A stretch of DNA of 8,614 nt from Caldilinea sp. GTDB taxonomy: Bacteria; Chloroflexota; Anaerolineae; Caldilineales; Caldilineaceae. The translations under genes and the position numbers were made by a program. Below, piece by piece: positions 1 through 6,975 of this stretch. Position 1 is the first letter of the stretch, and every line of letters begins with the position of its first letter. The stretch is taken from positions 1-8,614 of the forward strand of contig JAPLGY010000218.1 in NCBI GenBank assembly GCA_026389955.1. The letters are read 5' to 3'. The notes under the pieces are model-generated. The model was not told the DNA's origin, searched no databases, and saw only the letters and a program-made list of their open reading frames with translations.

Positions 1-2
1 GG

Positions 3-3000
3 CTGGAAAGCACCGTCTACGAAGGCACCGACGCCGTGGAGCTGGTCTGCCCGGCCGAAGGTACCCCGCTGGCCGCCGCAGTCACCCCGCTGGACGAGGC
101 CGGCCAGCCCGCCGGCCCCCCCCACCCCCTCCCTGTGGTCAATGGCCGAGCCGCCTCCGACGGCGGACCAAAACGGCGCGTCCGCCTCGCCTACGCCGTA
201 CGCCGAGGATTCGACTATTTCAGCGTCGAAGGCTGCGCCCACCTGCTCAACCGCGTGCACGGCGAATTTGAACGCCGCGCAGCCCACCTCTTCGGAGAGG
301 TGATCGTCGGGTCCTTCCAAGACGAGCTGCCTTCGCTCGCCTCCTGGGGAGCAGACTTTGCCCGCTCCTTTGCCACACAGAAAGGCTACGACCTGCTGCC
401 CCGCCTGATCGACCTGTGGGACGGACGCGGGCCAGCAGCCGACCAGCTGCGCCACGATTTCCACCAGGTGCGCGCCACCCTGGCCGAAATTGCTTTCTTT
501 CAACCGCTCTTCGCCTGGCACGAACGGCACCAACTGCTGTGCGGCTTCGACCAGCAAGGCCCCGCTCGCGCCGGCCACCCCATCGCCACCGTCCGCCTCT
601 ACGCAGATTATCTGCGCACCCACCGCTGGTTCACCGTGCCGGGCAGCGACCACCACGGAGACGCCAAAATCCACAGCTCGCTGGCCCATCTCTACCACCG
701 ACCCCGCGTCTGGATAGAAGCCTTCCACAGCAGCGGCTGGGGCGGCACCCTGGAAGAGACCTTCGACTGGCTGCTGCCCTGGCTGCGCGCCGGCGCTACC
801 CTCTATAACCCCCACGCTGTCTACTACAGCACACGCGGCGGCTGGTGGGAATGGGCCCCCCCTTCGACCTGCTGGCGACAACCCTACTGGCAGCACTATG
901 CCCATTTCGCCCAGGCAGTCAGCCGCCTCTGTTTCGTGCTCAGCCAAGGAGACCACTGCTGTGACATCGGCGTCCTCTTCCCCACCACCACCGTGCAGGG
1001 CGGACTGCTCCCCGACGGCAGCACACTGCCCGCCGCACAGGCCGCCCACACCCATTATCAACAGCTGGCCGGCAGCATGTTTTGGCAGGCGATGCACCCC
1101 GGTGTCCTCGACCGCGACCGCCGAGACTACGATGTCCTGGACGATGACTCGCTGCAGCGCGGCATCGTCCAGAAGGGCACACTCACCATCGGCGCCGAAC
1201 GCTACCGCGCCCTGATCCTGCTGGGAAGCTGCACCCTCGAAAACGCCAGCGCTTCTCTCCTCTGGCACTTCGTGCAAGAGGGCGGTCTGCTGATCGCCGT
1301 CGGCAACCTGCCCGACGGCGACGGCGCCGTGCAACAATTGCGCCAGACCTTCGCCGACGGACGCGCCCGCCACATCGACCAGGTCACAGAACTGCCCGCC
1401 GCTCTGGCCGACCTGCCCCGCACCGTAGACGCCCCCGTCCCCACCCTGCACCGCCGTGTCGACGGCCGCGACCTGCTCTTCGTGCCAGCAGCCTTCCCGT
1501 ACGCCACCCGCCAGGAAAGCAACCGCTCCTGGCTCGACGTCGCCTACCACTTCGACCCGGCCGACTACGCACGCACACTGACCGTCACCGTGCACGGCGT
1601 CCAAGGCTCGCCAGAACTCTGGGATGTCCACACCGGAACCCGCCGCCTGCTGGCTGCACAGCCTGTTCCCGAAGGGGTCATGGTCGACCTCCCCTTCGAT
1701 GCTGGCCCGGCCGCACTGCTGGTCTGGCCCCACTCGCCCCAGACCCACCTCCCTCCCGCAGCCCCCGCCCCCCAAGCCCAGCCCCGCACGGGCCCCTGGG
1801 AAGTCACACTCGAACCAACCCTCGACAACCGCTACGGCGATCTGGCCCGGCCCGCCCACCCCGGCTCCCCCCCCGTACAGAGCTGGCGCTTCGCACACCG
1901 CCGTGAAGCAGCGGGCGAAGATGGGATCGCCGCCGGCTGGCAGCAGGGTGGCTGGAGCAGCAGCAGCCCGGTCCAGGCAACGTTTGGCCCCCAAGGCTGG
2001 GTCACCGGCCCGCTGCCCGCCGGCCAGTTGCCACCACCCCTGGCTGCCCCCTCCAGCAACAGAGACCGCCTGCCTGAAACAGGTTGGCAGCCAATGACCT
2101 ATTCTCTCACCCGCGGCGTGCTTCGCGACCCACTCCACCTGCCTACCCTGGGCCCCAAAGGACACGTGCCCGAAGAATTTCTGGTCTTCGGACGGGTCGC
2201 AGCCGGCCAGGGCGTGCAGTTCCGCACCGGAGTCTGGCTGGAGGAACAGTGCGAGCTCACCCTGGCCCTCGGCGCCCCTGCCGCCAAAGAACTCTGGGTC
2301 AACGGCAGCCCGGTCGACACGGCACCCGCAGGATACCTTTCACAAAGCCCCGTCACACTCCGGCCAGGCTTCAATCTGGTCGAATTTCGCCTGACCGCCG
2401 AACAGACCCTCCACCTGCGTGCCTCCTGGGCGCTGCTGCGCACCCCCGAACGCTATGCCCGCCCCGAATGGATGACAACGCCCGATGCCCCCCTCCTGCA
2501 TTCGAGCGTGCGCTTCCTGTATACGCTGCACCTCCCCTTCGAACCCGTCGAGGCGGTCTTGCAGATCGGGGCCGACGCTCCCTGCTGCGTGCTCGTCAAC
2601 GGTGTCGAAATCGGCCGCCAAGGAGGCTTCGACCCCTACCAAAGCACCGCCCGCGTGCAACCCTACCCGCTCCATACGCTGCACAAAGGCAGCAACCAGA
2701 TCGAAATCGTTGCCCAGGACATGGGGCAGCCAACCGCCGTGGTCGCCGATGGGCTGGCCACCAGCAGCGACGGGCAGCAGCTGACCTGGAGCAGCGGACC
2801 AGAATGGCAGGTCCAGCGCGACCACACACCGGCTACCCCCGTACGGCTGCGCCGCCGCCAGTGGGCAGACACCCAGTTCGACTTTGTCGGCGACCTCTTC
2901 GTCGAAATGGACCCCAGCTTTTCCCACCTCTGGCGTCGCCCCCACCCGCTGCCCGGCACAGCCTGGCTGGAAGACAGCCCCGCCGACGACACCGTGCTGG

Positions 3001-3623
3001 CAATCGCCCCAGACCCCTTCGCCGGGACCACACAGGTCGAATGGCTCGCCTGGAACGTGCCGCCCGGCGCACATACCCTGCAGCTGCCGGTGCAGGGCAG
3101 CGCCCGCCTGTGGGTCGACGGCGTCGAAACCCCAATCGACCCCAACGGCACCGCCACACTGCCAGAAAAAACCCGCTCCTCGCGCCAGGCAGCCCTGCGC
3201 GTCGAACCGGCGCTCGGCTGCAGCCAGGGACGCCTGCTGGCCGGCCCCATCACCTACACCGTCGGCCAAGGCCAGATGGAACCAGGCCTGTGGGCCGCAC
3301 AAGGGCTGGACAGCTATGCAGGCGGCGTGCGCTACCGACGCACACTTCACCTGGCAGAAATACCCACCACCGACAGCTGGATCGATCTGGGCCGCGTCCG
3401 CGGAACCGCAGAACTCTGGATCAACGGCCGGTCGGCCGGTGTGCGCGTGCTCTCTCCCTATCGATTCACAGTCACCGATCTGCTTCGGGCCGGCGACAAT
3501 CTGCTCGAAATCCTGGTCCTCAACACCCTTGCCCCGTATCTGGAGATGCAAAGCCCGACCTTCTATATCTTTCCAGGACAGTGCGACTCTGGCCTGATCG
3601 GGCCGGTCCGCTGGATCCGGTGA
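3..3623 (+). CDS. Large glycoside hydrolase, GH106 (alpha-L-rhamnosidase)-like, with C-terminal sugar-binding-type domains; 5' end outside window
   Basis: The frame is open from the left edge to the TGA at 3621-3623. A GTG at 36 is in frame, but in-frame codons continue upstream, so the true start lies outside. Residues are numbered from that GTG (1195 aa to the stop). Residues ~55-310 look like a TIM-barrel glycosidase: a VGSFQDELPS segment (D96, E97), then GYDLLP, then VWIEAFHSSGWG (E228). These recall the 'DEP...GYDLLP' and 'EAF...WG' segments of GH106-type proteins, and E97 and E228 are candidate catalytic or metal-binding acids. Residues ~315-460 resemble the Rossmann-like domain that follows the barrel in such enzymes. 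The C-terminal half repeats a jelly-roll signature: LWVNG at 753-757, LVNG at 853-856, LWVDG at 1025-1029, LWING at 1127-1131, the last in a GH2-type sugar-binding fold. The likely role is removal of terminal sugars, perhaps rhamnose, from plant or microbial polysaccharides. Glycosidase is fairly sure; the exact family and substrate are not. Location is unknown because the N-terminus is missing. Confidence 0.75.
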   Translation: MESTVYEGTDAVELVCPAEGTPLAAAVTPLDEAGQPAGPPHPLPVVNGRAASDGGPKRRVRLAYAVRRGFDYFSVEGCAHLLNRVHGEFERRAAHLFGEVIVGSFQDELPSLASWGADFARSFATQKGYDLLPRLIDLWDGRGPAADQLRHDFHQVRATLAEIAFFQPLFAWHERHQLLCGFDQQGPARAGHPIATVRLYADYLRTHRWFTVPGSDHHGDAKIHSSLAHLYHRPRVWIEAFHSSGWGGTLEETFDWLLPWLRAGATLYNPHAVYYSTRGGWWEWAPPSTCWRQPYWQHYAHFAQAVSRLCFVLSQGDHCCDIGVLFPTTTVQGGLLPDGSTLPAAQAAHTHYQQLAGSMFWQAMHPGVLDRDRRDYDVLDDDSLQRGIVQKGTLTIGAERYRALILLGSCTLENASASLLWHFVQEGGLLIAVGNLPDGDGAVQQLRQTFADGRARHIDQVTELPAALADLPRTVDAPVPTLHRRVDGRDLLFVPAAFPYATRQESNRSWLDVAYHFDPADYARTLTVTVHGVQGSPELWDVHTGTRRLLAAQPVPEGVMVDLPFDAGPAALLVWPHSPQTHLPPAAPAPQAQPRTGPWEVTLEPTLDNRYGDLARPAHPGSPPVQSWRFAHRREAAGEDGIAAGWQQGGWSSSSPVQATFGPQGWVTGPLPAGQLPPPLAAPSSNRDRLPETGWQPMTYSLTRGVLRDPLHLPTLGPKGHVPEEFLVFGRVAAGQGVQFRTGVWLEEQCELTLALGAPAAKELWVNGSPVDTAPAGYLSQSPVTLRPGFNLVEFRLTAEQTLHLRASWALLRTPERYARPEWMTTPDAPLLHSSVRFLYTLHLPFEPVEAVLQIGADAPCCVLVNGVEIGRQGGFDPYQSTARVQPYPLHTLHKGSNQIEIVAQDMGQPTAVVADGLATSSDGQQLTWSSGPEWQVQRDHTPATPVRLRRRQWADTQFDFVGDLFVEMDPSFSHLWRRPHPLPGTAWLEDSPADDTVLAIAPDPFAGTTQVEWLAWNVPPGAHTLQLPVQGSARLWVDGVETPIDPNGTATLPEKTRSSRQAALRVEPALGCSQGRLLAGPITYTVGQGQMEPGLWAAQGLDSYAGGVRYRRTLHLAEIPTTDSWIDLGRVRGTAELWINGRSAGVRVLSPYRFTVTDLLRAGDNLLEILVLNTLAPYLEMQSPTFYIFPGQCDSGLIGPVRWIR

Positions 3624-3650
3624 GTCAGTCTGCGCAGAAAACCATCTCGA

Positions 3651-3682
3651 CCTTGGTCACGGGACCCGCCCCGTGACCAAGG
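3651..3682 (+). terminator. Perfect 13-bp hairpin after the glycosidase gene
   Basis: CCTTGGTCACGGG (3651-3663) is followed by a 6-nt loop (acccgc) and its exact reverse complement (3670-3682), starting 28 bases after the stop codon. The stem is strong and well placed for a transcript end. No T-run follows on the plus strand, so it is not a textbook intrinsic terminator. It may instead protect the mRNA 3' end or assist factor-dependent termination. Confidence 0.6.
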
Positions 3683-3882
3683 CTGCCACCCTGCCGCGCA
3701 CCGCCCTCTCGTCGGCCAACGCCATCGAAAGCCCTGCCACCCCGTGATCGTCAATACACACTCTCCTGGCGTTGTTGGCCAGGCTGCCGACGACACCATC
3801 CTGGGCTCAGAACTTCAGGAAATCAAAAAATGCTGGGCAGATCCCCCGTTTTTCAGAATCCACAAACAAAGGAAGCTCTCCC

Positions 3883-3931
3883 CGTTTTGTCCGATTGACA
3901 AATCAGCTGTTCTCATGGAAGATACAAAACG
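3883..3931. repeat. 8-bp inverted repeat bracketing the promoter
   Basis: CGTTTTGT at 3883-3890 is the exact reverse complement of ACAAAACG at 3924-3931, with 33 bases between. The arms sit on either side of the TTGACA box, with centres ~41 bp apart, close to four helical turns. That is compatible with paired half-sites for a regulator, but an 8-bp repeat in AT-rich DNA could arise by chance. Confidence 0.35.
3895..3926 (+). promoter_or_regulatory. Probable sigma-70-type promoter of the ABC operon
   Basis: A perfect -35 hexamer TTGACA lies at 3895-3900. The -10 is weak: GAAGAT (3918-3923) at 17-bp spacing matches TATAAT at 3 of 6, and GATACA (3921-3926) at 20-bp spacing also matches at 3 of 6. 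Position upstream of the first operon gene and the local AT-rich shift support a promoter. The poor -10 suggests dependence on an activator or a wrong choice of hexamer. Confidence 0.5.
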
Positions 3932-3938
3932 TTCTGAT

Positions 3939-3949
3939 TGTTGCCAACA
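3939..3949. promoter_or_regulatory. Small palindrome TGTTGCCAACA, possible operator
   Basis: TGTTG-C-CAACA is an odd-centred perfect palindrome lying 39-49 bases downstream of the -35 box, so near or just after the expected transcription start, a typical repressor position. There is no further evidence, and 5-bp arms are short. Confidence 0.3.
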
Positions 3950-4001
3950 GAGCTTTTGCCTGAACTTTGTTTTGCCTACCTGAATCACAGAGGAGAACGG
4001 A

Positions 4002-5171
4002 ATGAAACACAAACAACACACTGTGTGGAAGTCGGTTTTGTTTGGGCTGGTGATCTTCGCACTGTCGGGCTGCACCGCAGCAGTGCCCGCAGCAGCCCCC
4101 GAAGCAGCCCCCGCCGAGGCCACAGACGCCCCTGCCGCAGAAGCCCCAGCCGGACTGGAAGAGCTTGTCGCCGCTGCACAGGCCGAAGGAGAATTGACCG
4201 TGATCGCGCTGCCGCACGACTGGTGCAACTACGGCGAGGTCATCGAAACCTTCAAGTCTAAATACGGACTCACCGTCAACGAGCTGAATCCCGATGCCGG
4301 TTCCGGCGACGAACTGGAAGCCATCAAGGCCAACAAAGACAACAAAGGACCCCAAGCCCCCGACGTGATCGACGTCGGGTTTGCCTTTGGCCAGCAGGCA
4401 AAAGACGAAGGACTGATTCAACCCTACAAAGTCAGCACCTGGGACACCATCCCCGACGACGTCAAAGACCCAGATGGCTACTGGTACGGAGATTACTACG
4501 GCGTCATGTCGTTTATGATCAACAAAGACGTCGTGGCCAATAACCCGCAAACCTGGGCTGACTTGCTGAAAGAAGAGTACCGCTCTCAAGTCGCACTGTC
4601 AGGCGACCCCCGCACCTCCAACCAGGCCATTCTCGCCGTACAAAATGCCAGCCTCGCCGCCGGCGGCTCCCTCGAAGACCCGACAGCCGGCCTGTCGTTT
4701 TTTGCCGAGATGAACGCCAATGGCAACCTGGTGCCTACCATCGCCAACAACGCCCTGGTCGCACGGGGAGAAACACCCGTGCGAATTACCTGGGACTACA
4801 ACGCCCTGGCCGGCGCAGACAGCTTTGAAGGCAACCCCCCAGTAGAAGTTGTGGTCCCCAGCGACGCACGGCTGGCCGGTGTCTATCTGCAGGCAATCAG
4901 CGCCTACGCCCCCCACCCCAATGCCGCTAAACTTTGGATGGAATACCTCTACTCCGATGAAGGCCAGCTGCTTTGGATGAAAGGCTACTGCCACCCGATC
5001 CGGGAAGCCGATCTGCGCGCACGCGGCGTCGTGCCCGAAGAACTGCTGAACAAACTGCCCGACGTGAGCGGTGCCATCTTCCCCACCAATGAACAGCTTG
5101 TCGCCGGCAAAGAAGTCATCGTCGCCAACTGGGACAGCGTCGTCGGCGCCAATATCCAGGCAGCCGAATAA
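4002..5171 (+). CDS. Lipoprotein substrate-binding protein of a PotD/AfuA-like ABC importer
   Basis: This is a 389-aa extracytoplasmic receptor that delivers its ligand to the permeases encoded next. The ATG at 4002 follows a strong AGAGGAG (3989-3995) at 6-nt spacing. A basic N-terminus and hydrophobic stretch end in the lipobox LSGC with C24 as the lipidation site. Residues 25-50 form an Ala/Pro/Glu linker typical of Chloroflexota lipoproteins. The body reads as a type 2 periplasmic-binding fold of the spermidine/putrescine, ferric-iron and aminoethylphosphonate class. It shows GELTVIALPHDW near the start, the TWADLL segment (T184-W185) typical of these receptors, an ITWDYN segment (W264, D265) that may line the ligand site, and APHPNAAKLWMEYLYS (P304-W312 region) in the C-terminal lobe. 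Family and operon position are clear, but I cannot assign the ligand. Polyamine, phosphonate, metal and sugar-acid ligands all remain possible. Confidence 0.88.
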   Translation: MKHKQHTVWKSVLFGLVIFALSGCTAAVPAAAPEAAPAEATDAPAAEAPAGLEELVAAAQAEGELTVIALPHDWCNYGEVIETFKSKYGLTVNELNPDAGSGDELEAIKANKDNKGPQAPDVIDVGFAFGQQAKDEGLIQPYKVSTWDTIPDDVKDPDGYWYGDYYGVMSFMINKDVVANNPQTWADLLKEEYRSQVALSGDPRTSNQAILAVQNASLAAGGSLEDPTAGLSFFAEMNANGNLVPTIANNALVARGETPVRITWDYNALAGADSFEGNPPVEVVVPSDARLAGVYLQAISAYAPHPNAAKLWMEYLYSDEGQLLWMKGYCHPIREADLRARGVVPEELLNKLPDVSGAIFPTNEQLVAGKEVIVANWDSVVGANIQAAE

Positions 5172-5183
5172 GTTTCACAAAAA

Positions 5184-5213
5184 GTGGGCTGGAAGCCCCC
5201 CCTTCCAGCCCAC
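5184..5213 (+). promoter_or_regulatory. Intercistronic 12-bp hairpin with C6 loop
   Basis: GTGGGCTGGAAG (5184-5195) pairs perfectly with CTTCCAGCCCAC (5202-5213) around a loop of six C. It starts 12 bases after the receptor stop codon and ends 1 base before the AAGGTG ribosome binding site of the next gene. There is no T-run. Hairpins in this position, as between malE and malF, are known to protect the upstream receptor mRNA or lower expression of the permeases. That role is inferred here. Confidence 0.65.
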
Positions 5214-5227
5214 CAAGGTGACACCGC

Positions 5228-6106
5228 ATGGCTACCGCACGCTCGACTCCTGCTCGCCAACGCCTGACCTGGCTTGGACTGACCCCGTTTTTTTTGTTCG
5301 CACTGCTCTTCATTTTTCTGCCCTCCGCTTCACTCTTTGTCGACAGCTTCCGCAGCCCGGACGGCCGCTTTACCCTGGAACACCTCGGCGGGTTGCTGCA
5401 GCCGCCCATCCCAGGCTCCTACGCACTGAGCATCGGCGTCAGCGCCTTCACCGCCGTCGTCGGCGGCCTGCTCGGCTCATTGATGGCCTACGCGCTGACA
5501 GCCGGCAATCTGCCACGCTGGCTCCGCCCCCTGACCTTGACCTTTGCCGGCGTCGCCTCCAATTTTGCCGGCGTCCCACTGGCCTTTGCCTTCATCTCGA
5601 CACTCGGCCGCACCGGATTTGTCACAGCACTCTTTCAAGATCTGCTCGGGATCGATCTCTATGACGCCGGCTTCAACCTCTACAGCTTCCTGGGCCTGAG
5701 CGTGACCTATCTCTATTTCCAATTTCCACTCATGCTCCTGGTCATGGTCCCCGCCATCGAAGGCTTGAAACGATCCTGGCGAGAAGCTGCTGAAAGTCTG
5801 GGCGCAACCCCCCTCCAATACTGGACGCGCGTCGGTATCCCCATTTTGCTCCCGTCTATCCTCGGTACCGTCCTGCTCCTCTTCGGCAATGCCTTTGGCG
5901 CCTACGCCACCGCCTACGCCCTGACCGGCGGTCGGCTTAACCTGATCACCATCCAGATCGGAGCCCAAATCCGAGGCGATGTGCTCCGCAACCCAAATCT
6001 GGGCTATGCCATGGCGCTGGGAATGGTGGCCATCATGGCCGTGACCCTGCTTGGCTATTCGTGGCTGCAACGCCTCTCCGAACGCTGGCTCAAAGACGCA
6101 AGATAG
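5228..6106 (+). CDS. ABC transporter permease, PotB-like
   Basis: This 292-aa inner-membrane permease is the first of two forming the transport channel. The ATG at 5228 follows AAGGTG (5215-5220) at 7-nt spacing. After a short basic N-terminus there are about six hydrophobic segments, at residues ~14-38, 60-82, 95-122, 150-178, 200-230 and 258-280. The cytoplasmic coupling (EAA) loop is seen as EAAESLGA (E186-A193), followed by the LLPSILGTVLLLF helix. This loop docks on the ATPase. Length and topology fit the PotB/CysT-type family (BPD_transp_1). The gene lies 56 bases after the receptor gene, across the hairpin, and 19 bases before the second permease, so the genes are co-transcribed. Substrate is not deducible. 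Confidence 0.9.
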   Translation: MATARSTPARQRLTWLGLTPFFLFALLFIFLPSASLFVDSFRSPDGRFTLEHLGGLLQPPIPGSYALSIGVSAFTAVVGGLLGSLMAYALTAGNLPRWLRPLTLTFAGVASNFAGVPLAFAFISTLGRTGFVTALFQDLLGIDLYDAGFNLYSFLGLSVTYLYFQFPLMLLVMVPAIEGLKRSWREAAESLGATPLQYWTRVGIPILLPSILGTVLLLFGNAFGAYATAYALTGGRLNLITIQIGAQIRGDVLRNPNLGYAMALGMVAIMAVTLLGYSWLQRLSERWLKDAR

Positions 6107-6125
6107 GTCAAACGGTGACAGCAAA

Positions 6126-6938
6126 ATGCGACGCATAAATTGGTTTGCCTGGCTCTGGTTTACCCTGGGTGCCCTCTACTTCGTGCTGCCACTGTGGGGT
6201 ACCTTGATCTTCTCGCTCCAAAAACGACGCGGCGTCCTGAGCCTGGATGCCTACAGCGCAGCCTTGGGCGACCCCCGCTTTATCGAAACCTTTGTCTTCT
6301 CCAATCTCATGGCCATCTGCACCATCCTGGCCAGCCTCCTGCTCATCGTGCCGACAGCCTACTGGGTCCACCTGCGCATGCCCCGGTGGCGCCCCGTGGT
6401 CGAGTTTGTCTCGCTGCTCCCCTTTGTCATCCCAGCCATTGTGCTGGTCTTTGGCTTTATCAAGCTCTACAGCAAACCGATCACCTTGCTGGGCATCCCC
6501 CTCTTCCCTTCGTTGACCACCAGCAATCTCAGCACTAATGTGCTGCTGATTGCTGGCTATACCGTGCTTTCACTGCCCTATATGTACCGTGCCGTGGACA
6601 ACGGGCTGCGCGCCATGGATGTCGGAACCCTCACAGAGGCGGCACAAAGCCTCGGAGCAGGCTGGTGGACCATCCTCTGGCGAATCATCCTGCCCAATTT
6701 GCGCACCGCACTGCTCAGCGGAGCCCTGTTGACCTTTGCCATCGTGGTGGGCGAATTGACAATCGCCACCTTTCTGGCACGACCCGCGTTTGGCCACTAT
6801 CTCGCCCTGCTCGGCAACCATCGCGCCTACGAACCCGCTGCACTGGCCATTGTCAGTTTTCTGCTCACCTGGGTGGCTATGGGGCTGATCGACCGGGTCA
6901 CCCGCAGCACCCAAGATGTGGTCGCCAGCTCACATTGA
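6126..6938 (+). CDS. ABC transporter permease, PotC-like
   Basis: This 270-aa permease partners the PotB-like subunit. I place the start at the ATG at 6126 because GGTGA (6114-6118) lies 7 nt upstream and the protein then begins with a short basic MRRINW followed at once by the first membrane helix. A longer in-frame extension to 6051 would overlap the preceding gene by 56 bases and prepend a polar stretch. Around six hydrophobic segments are visible, and the coupling loop reads EAAQSLGA (E171-A178), followed by RIILPNLRTALLSG. The downstream ATPase starts 37 bases later. The family is PotC/YdcV-like (BPD_transp_1), and the transported solute is unknown. Confidence 0.9.
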   Translation: MRRINWFAWLWFTLGALYFVLPLWGTLIFSLQKRRGVLSLDAYSAALGDPRFIETFVFSNLMAICTILASLLLIVPTAYWVHLRMPRWRPVVEFVSLLPFVIPAIVLVFGFIKLYSKPITLLGIPLFPSLTTSNLSTNVLLIAGYTVLSLPYMYRAVDNGLRAMDVGTLTEAAQSLGAGWWTILWRIILPNLRTALLSGALLTFAIVVGELTIATFLARPAFGHYLALLGNHRAYEPAALAIVSFLLTWVAMGLIDRVTRSTQDVVASSH

Positions 6939-6975
6939 GCCCACACAAAGCAAACACAGAAAGTGAAAAAGCACC

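Larger units (their letters stand above)
3624..4001. other. 378-base intergenic region between the glycosidase and the ABC operon
   Basis: No credible gene is visible here. The first ~130 bases are GC-rich and contain the 13-bp hairpin. A weaker 6-bp stem (CCTGGC 3765-3770 with GCCAGG 3778-3783) follows. From about 3820 the sequence becomes AT-richer and holds a TTGACA element, a direct repeat CCCCGTTTT (3844-3852 and 3880-3888), an 8-bp inverted repeat around the promoter, and a small palindrome. It ends with the ribosome binding site of the receptor gene. A 79-codon GTG-initiated frame at 3744-3983 has no ribosome binding site and runs through the promoter, so it was not called. Confidence 0.7.

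Noticed and set aside
2340..3551. 403-codon open frame on the minus strand inside the glycosidase gene
   Set aside because: It lies wholly within a well-supported coding region, has a Gly/Val/His-rich composition with no recognisable domain, and high-GC DNA commonly leaves antisense frames open.
2084..3676. 530-codon plus-strand frame overlapping the glycosidase
   Set aside because: The translation is extremely Arg/Pro-rich and low in structure, as expected from an out-of-frame reading of GC-rich codons. The overlapping frame has clear domains.
3744..3983. 79-codon frame in the first intergenic region
   Set aside because: It starts with GTG, lacks a ribosome binding site, crosses the promoter and resembles no known protein.
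6051..6125. Upstream in-frame start for the second permease
   Set aside because: It would overlap the first permease by 56 bases and add a polar N-terminus. The ATG at 6126 has a properly spaced GGTGA site.
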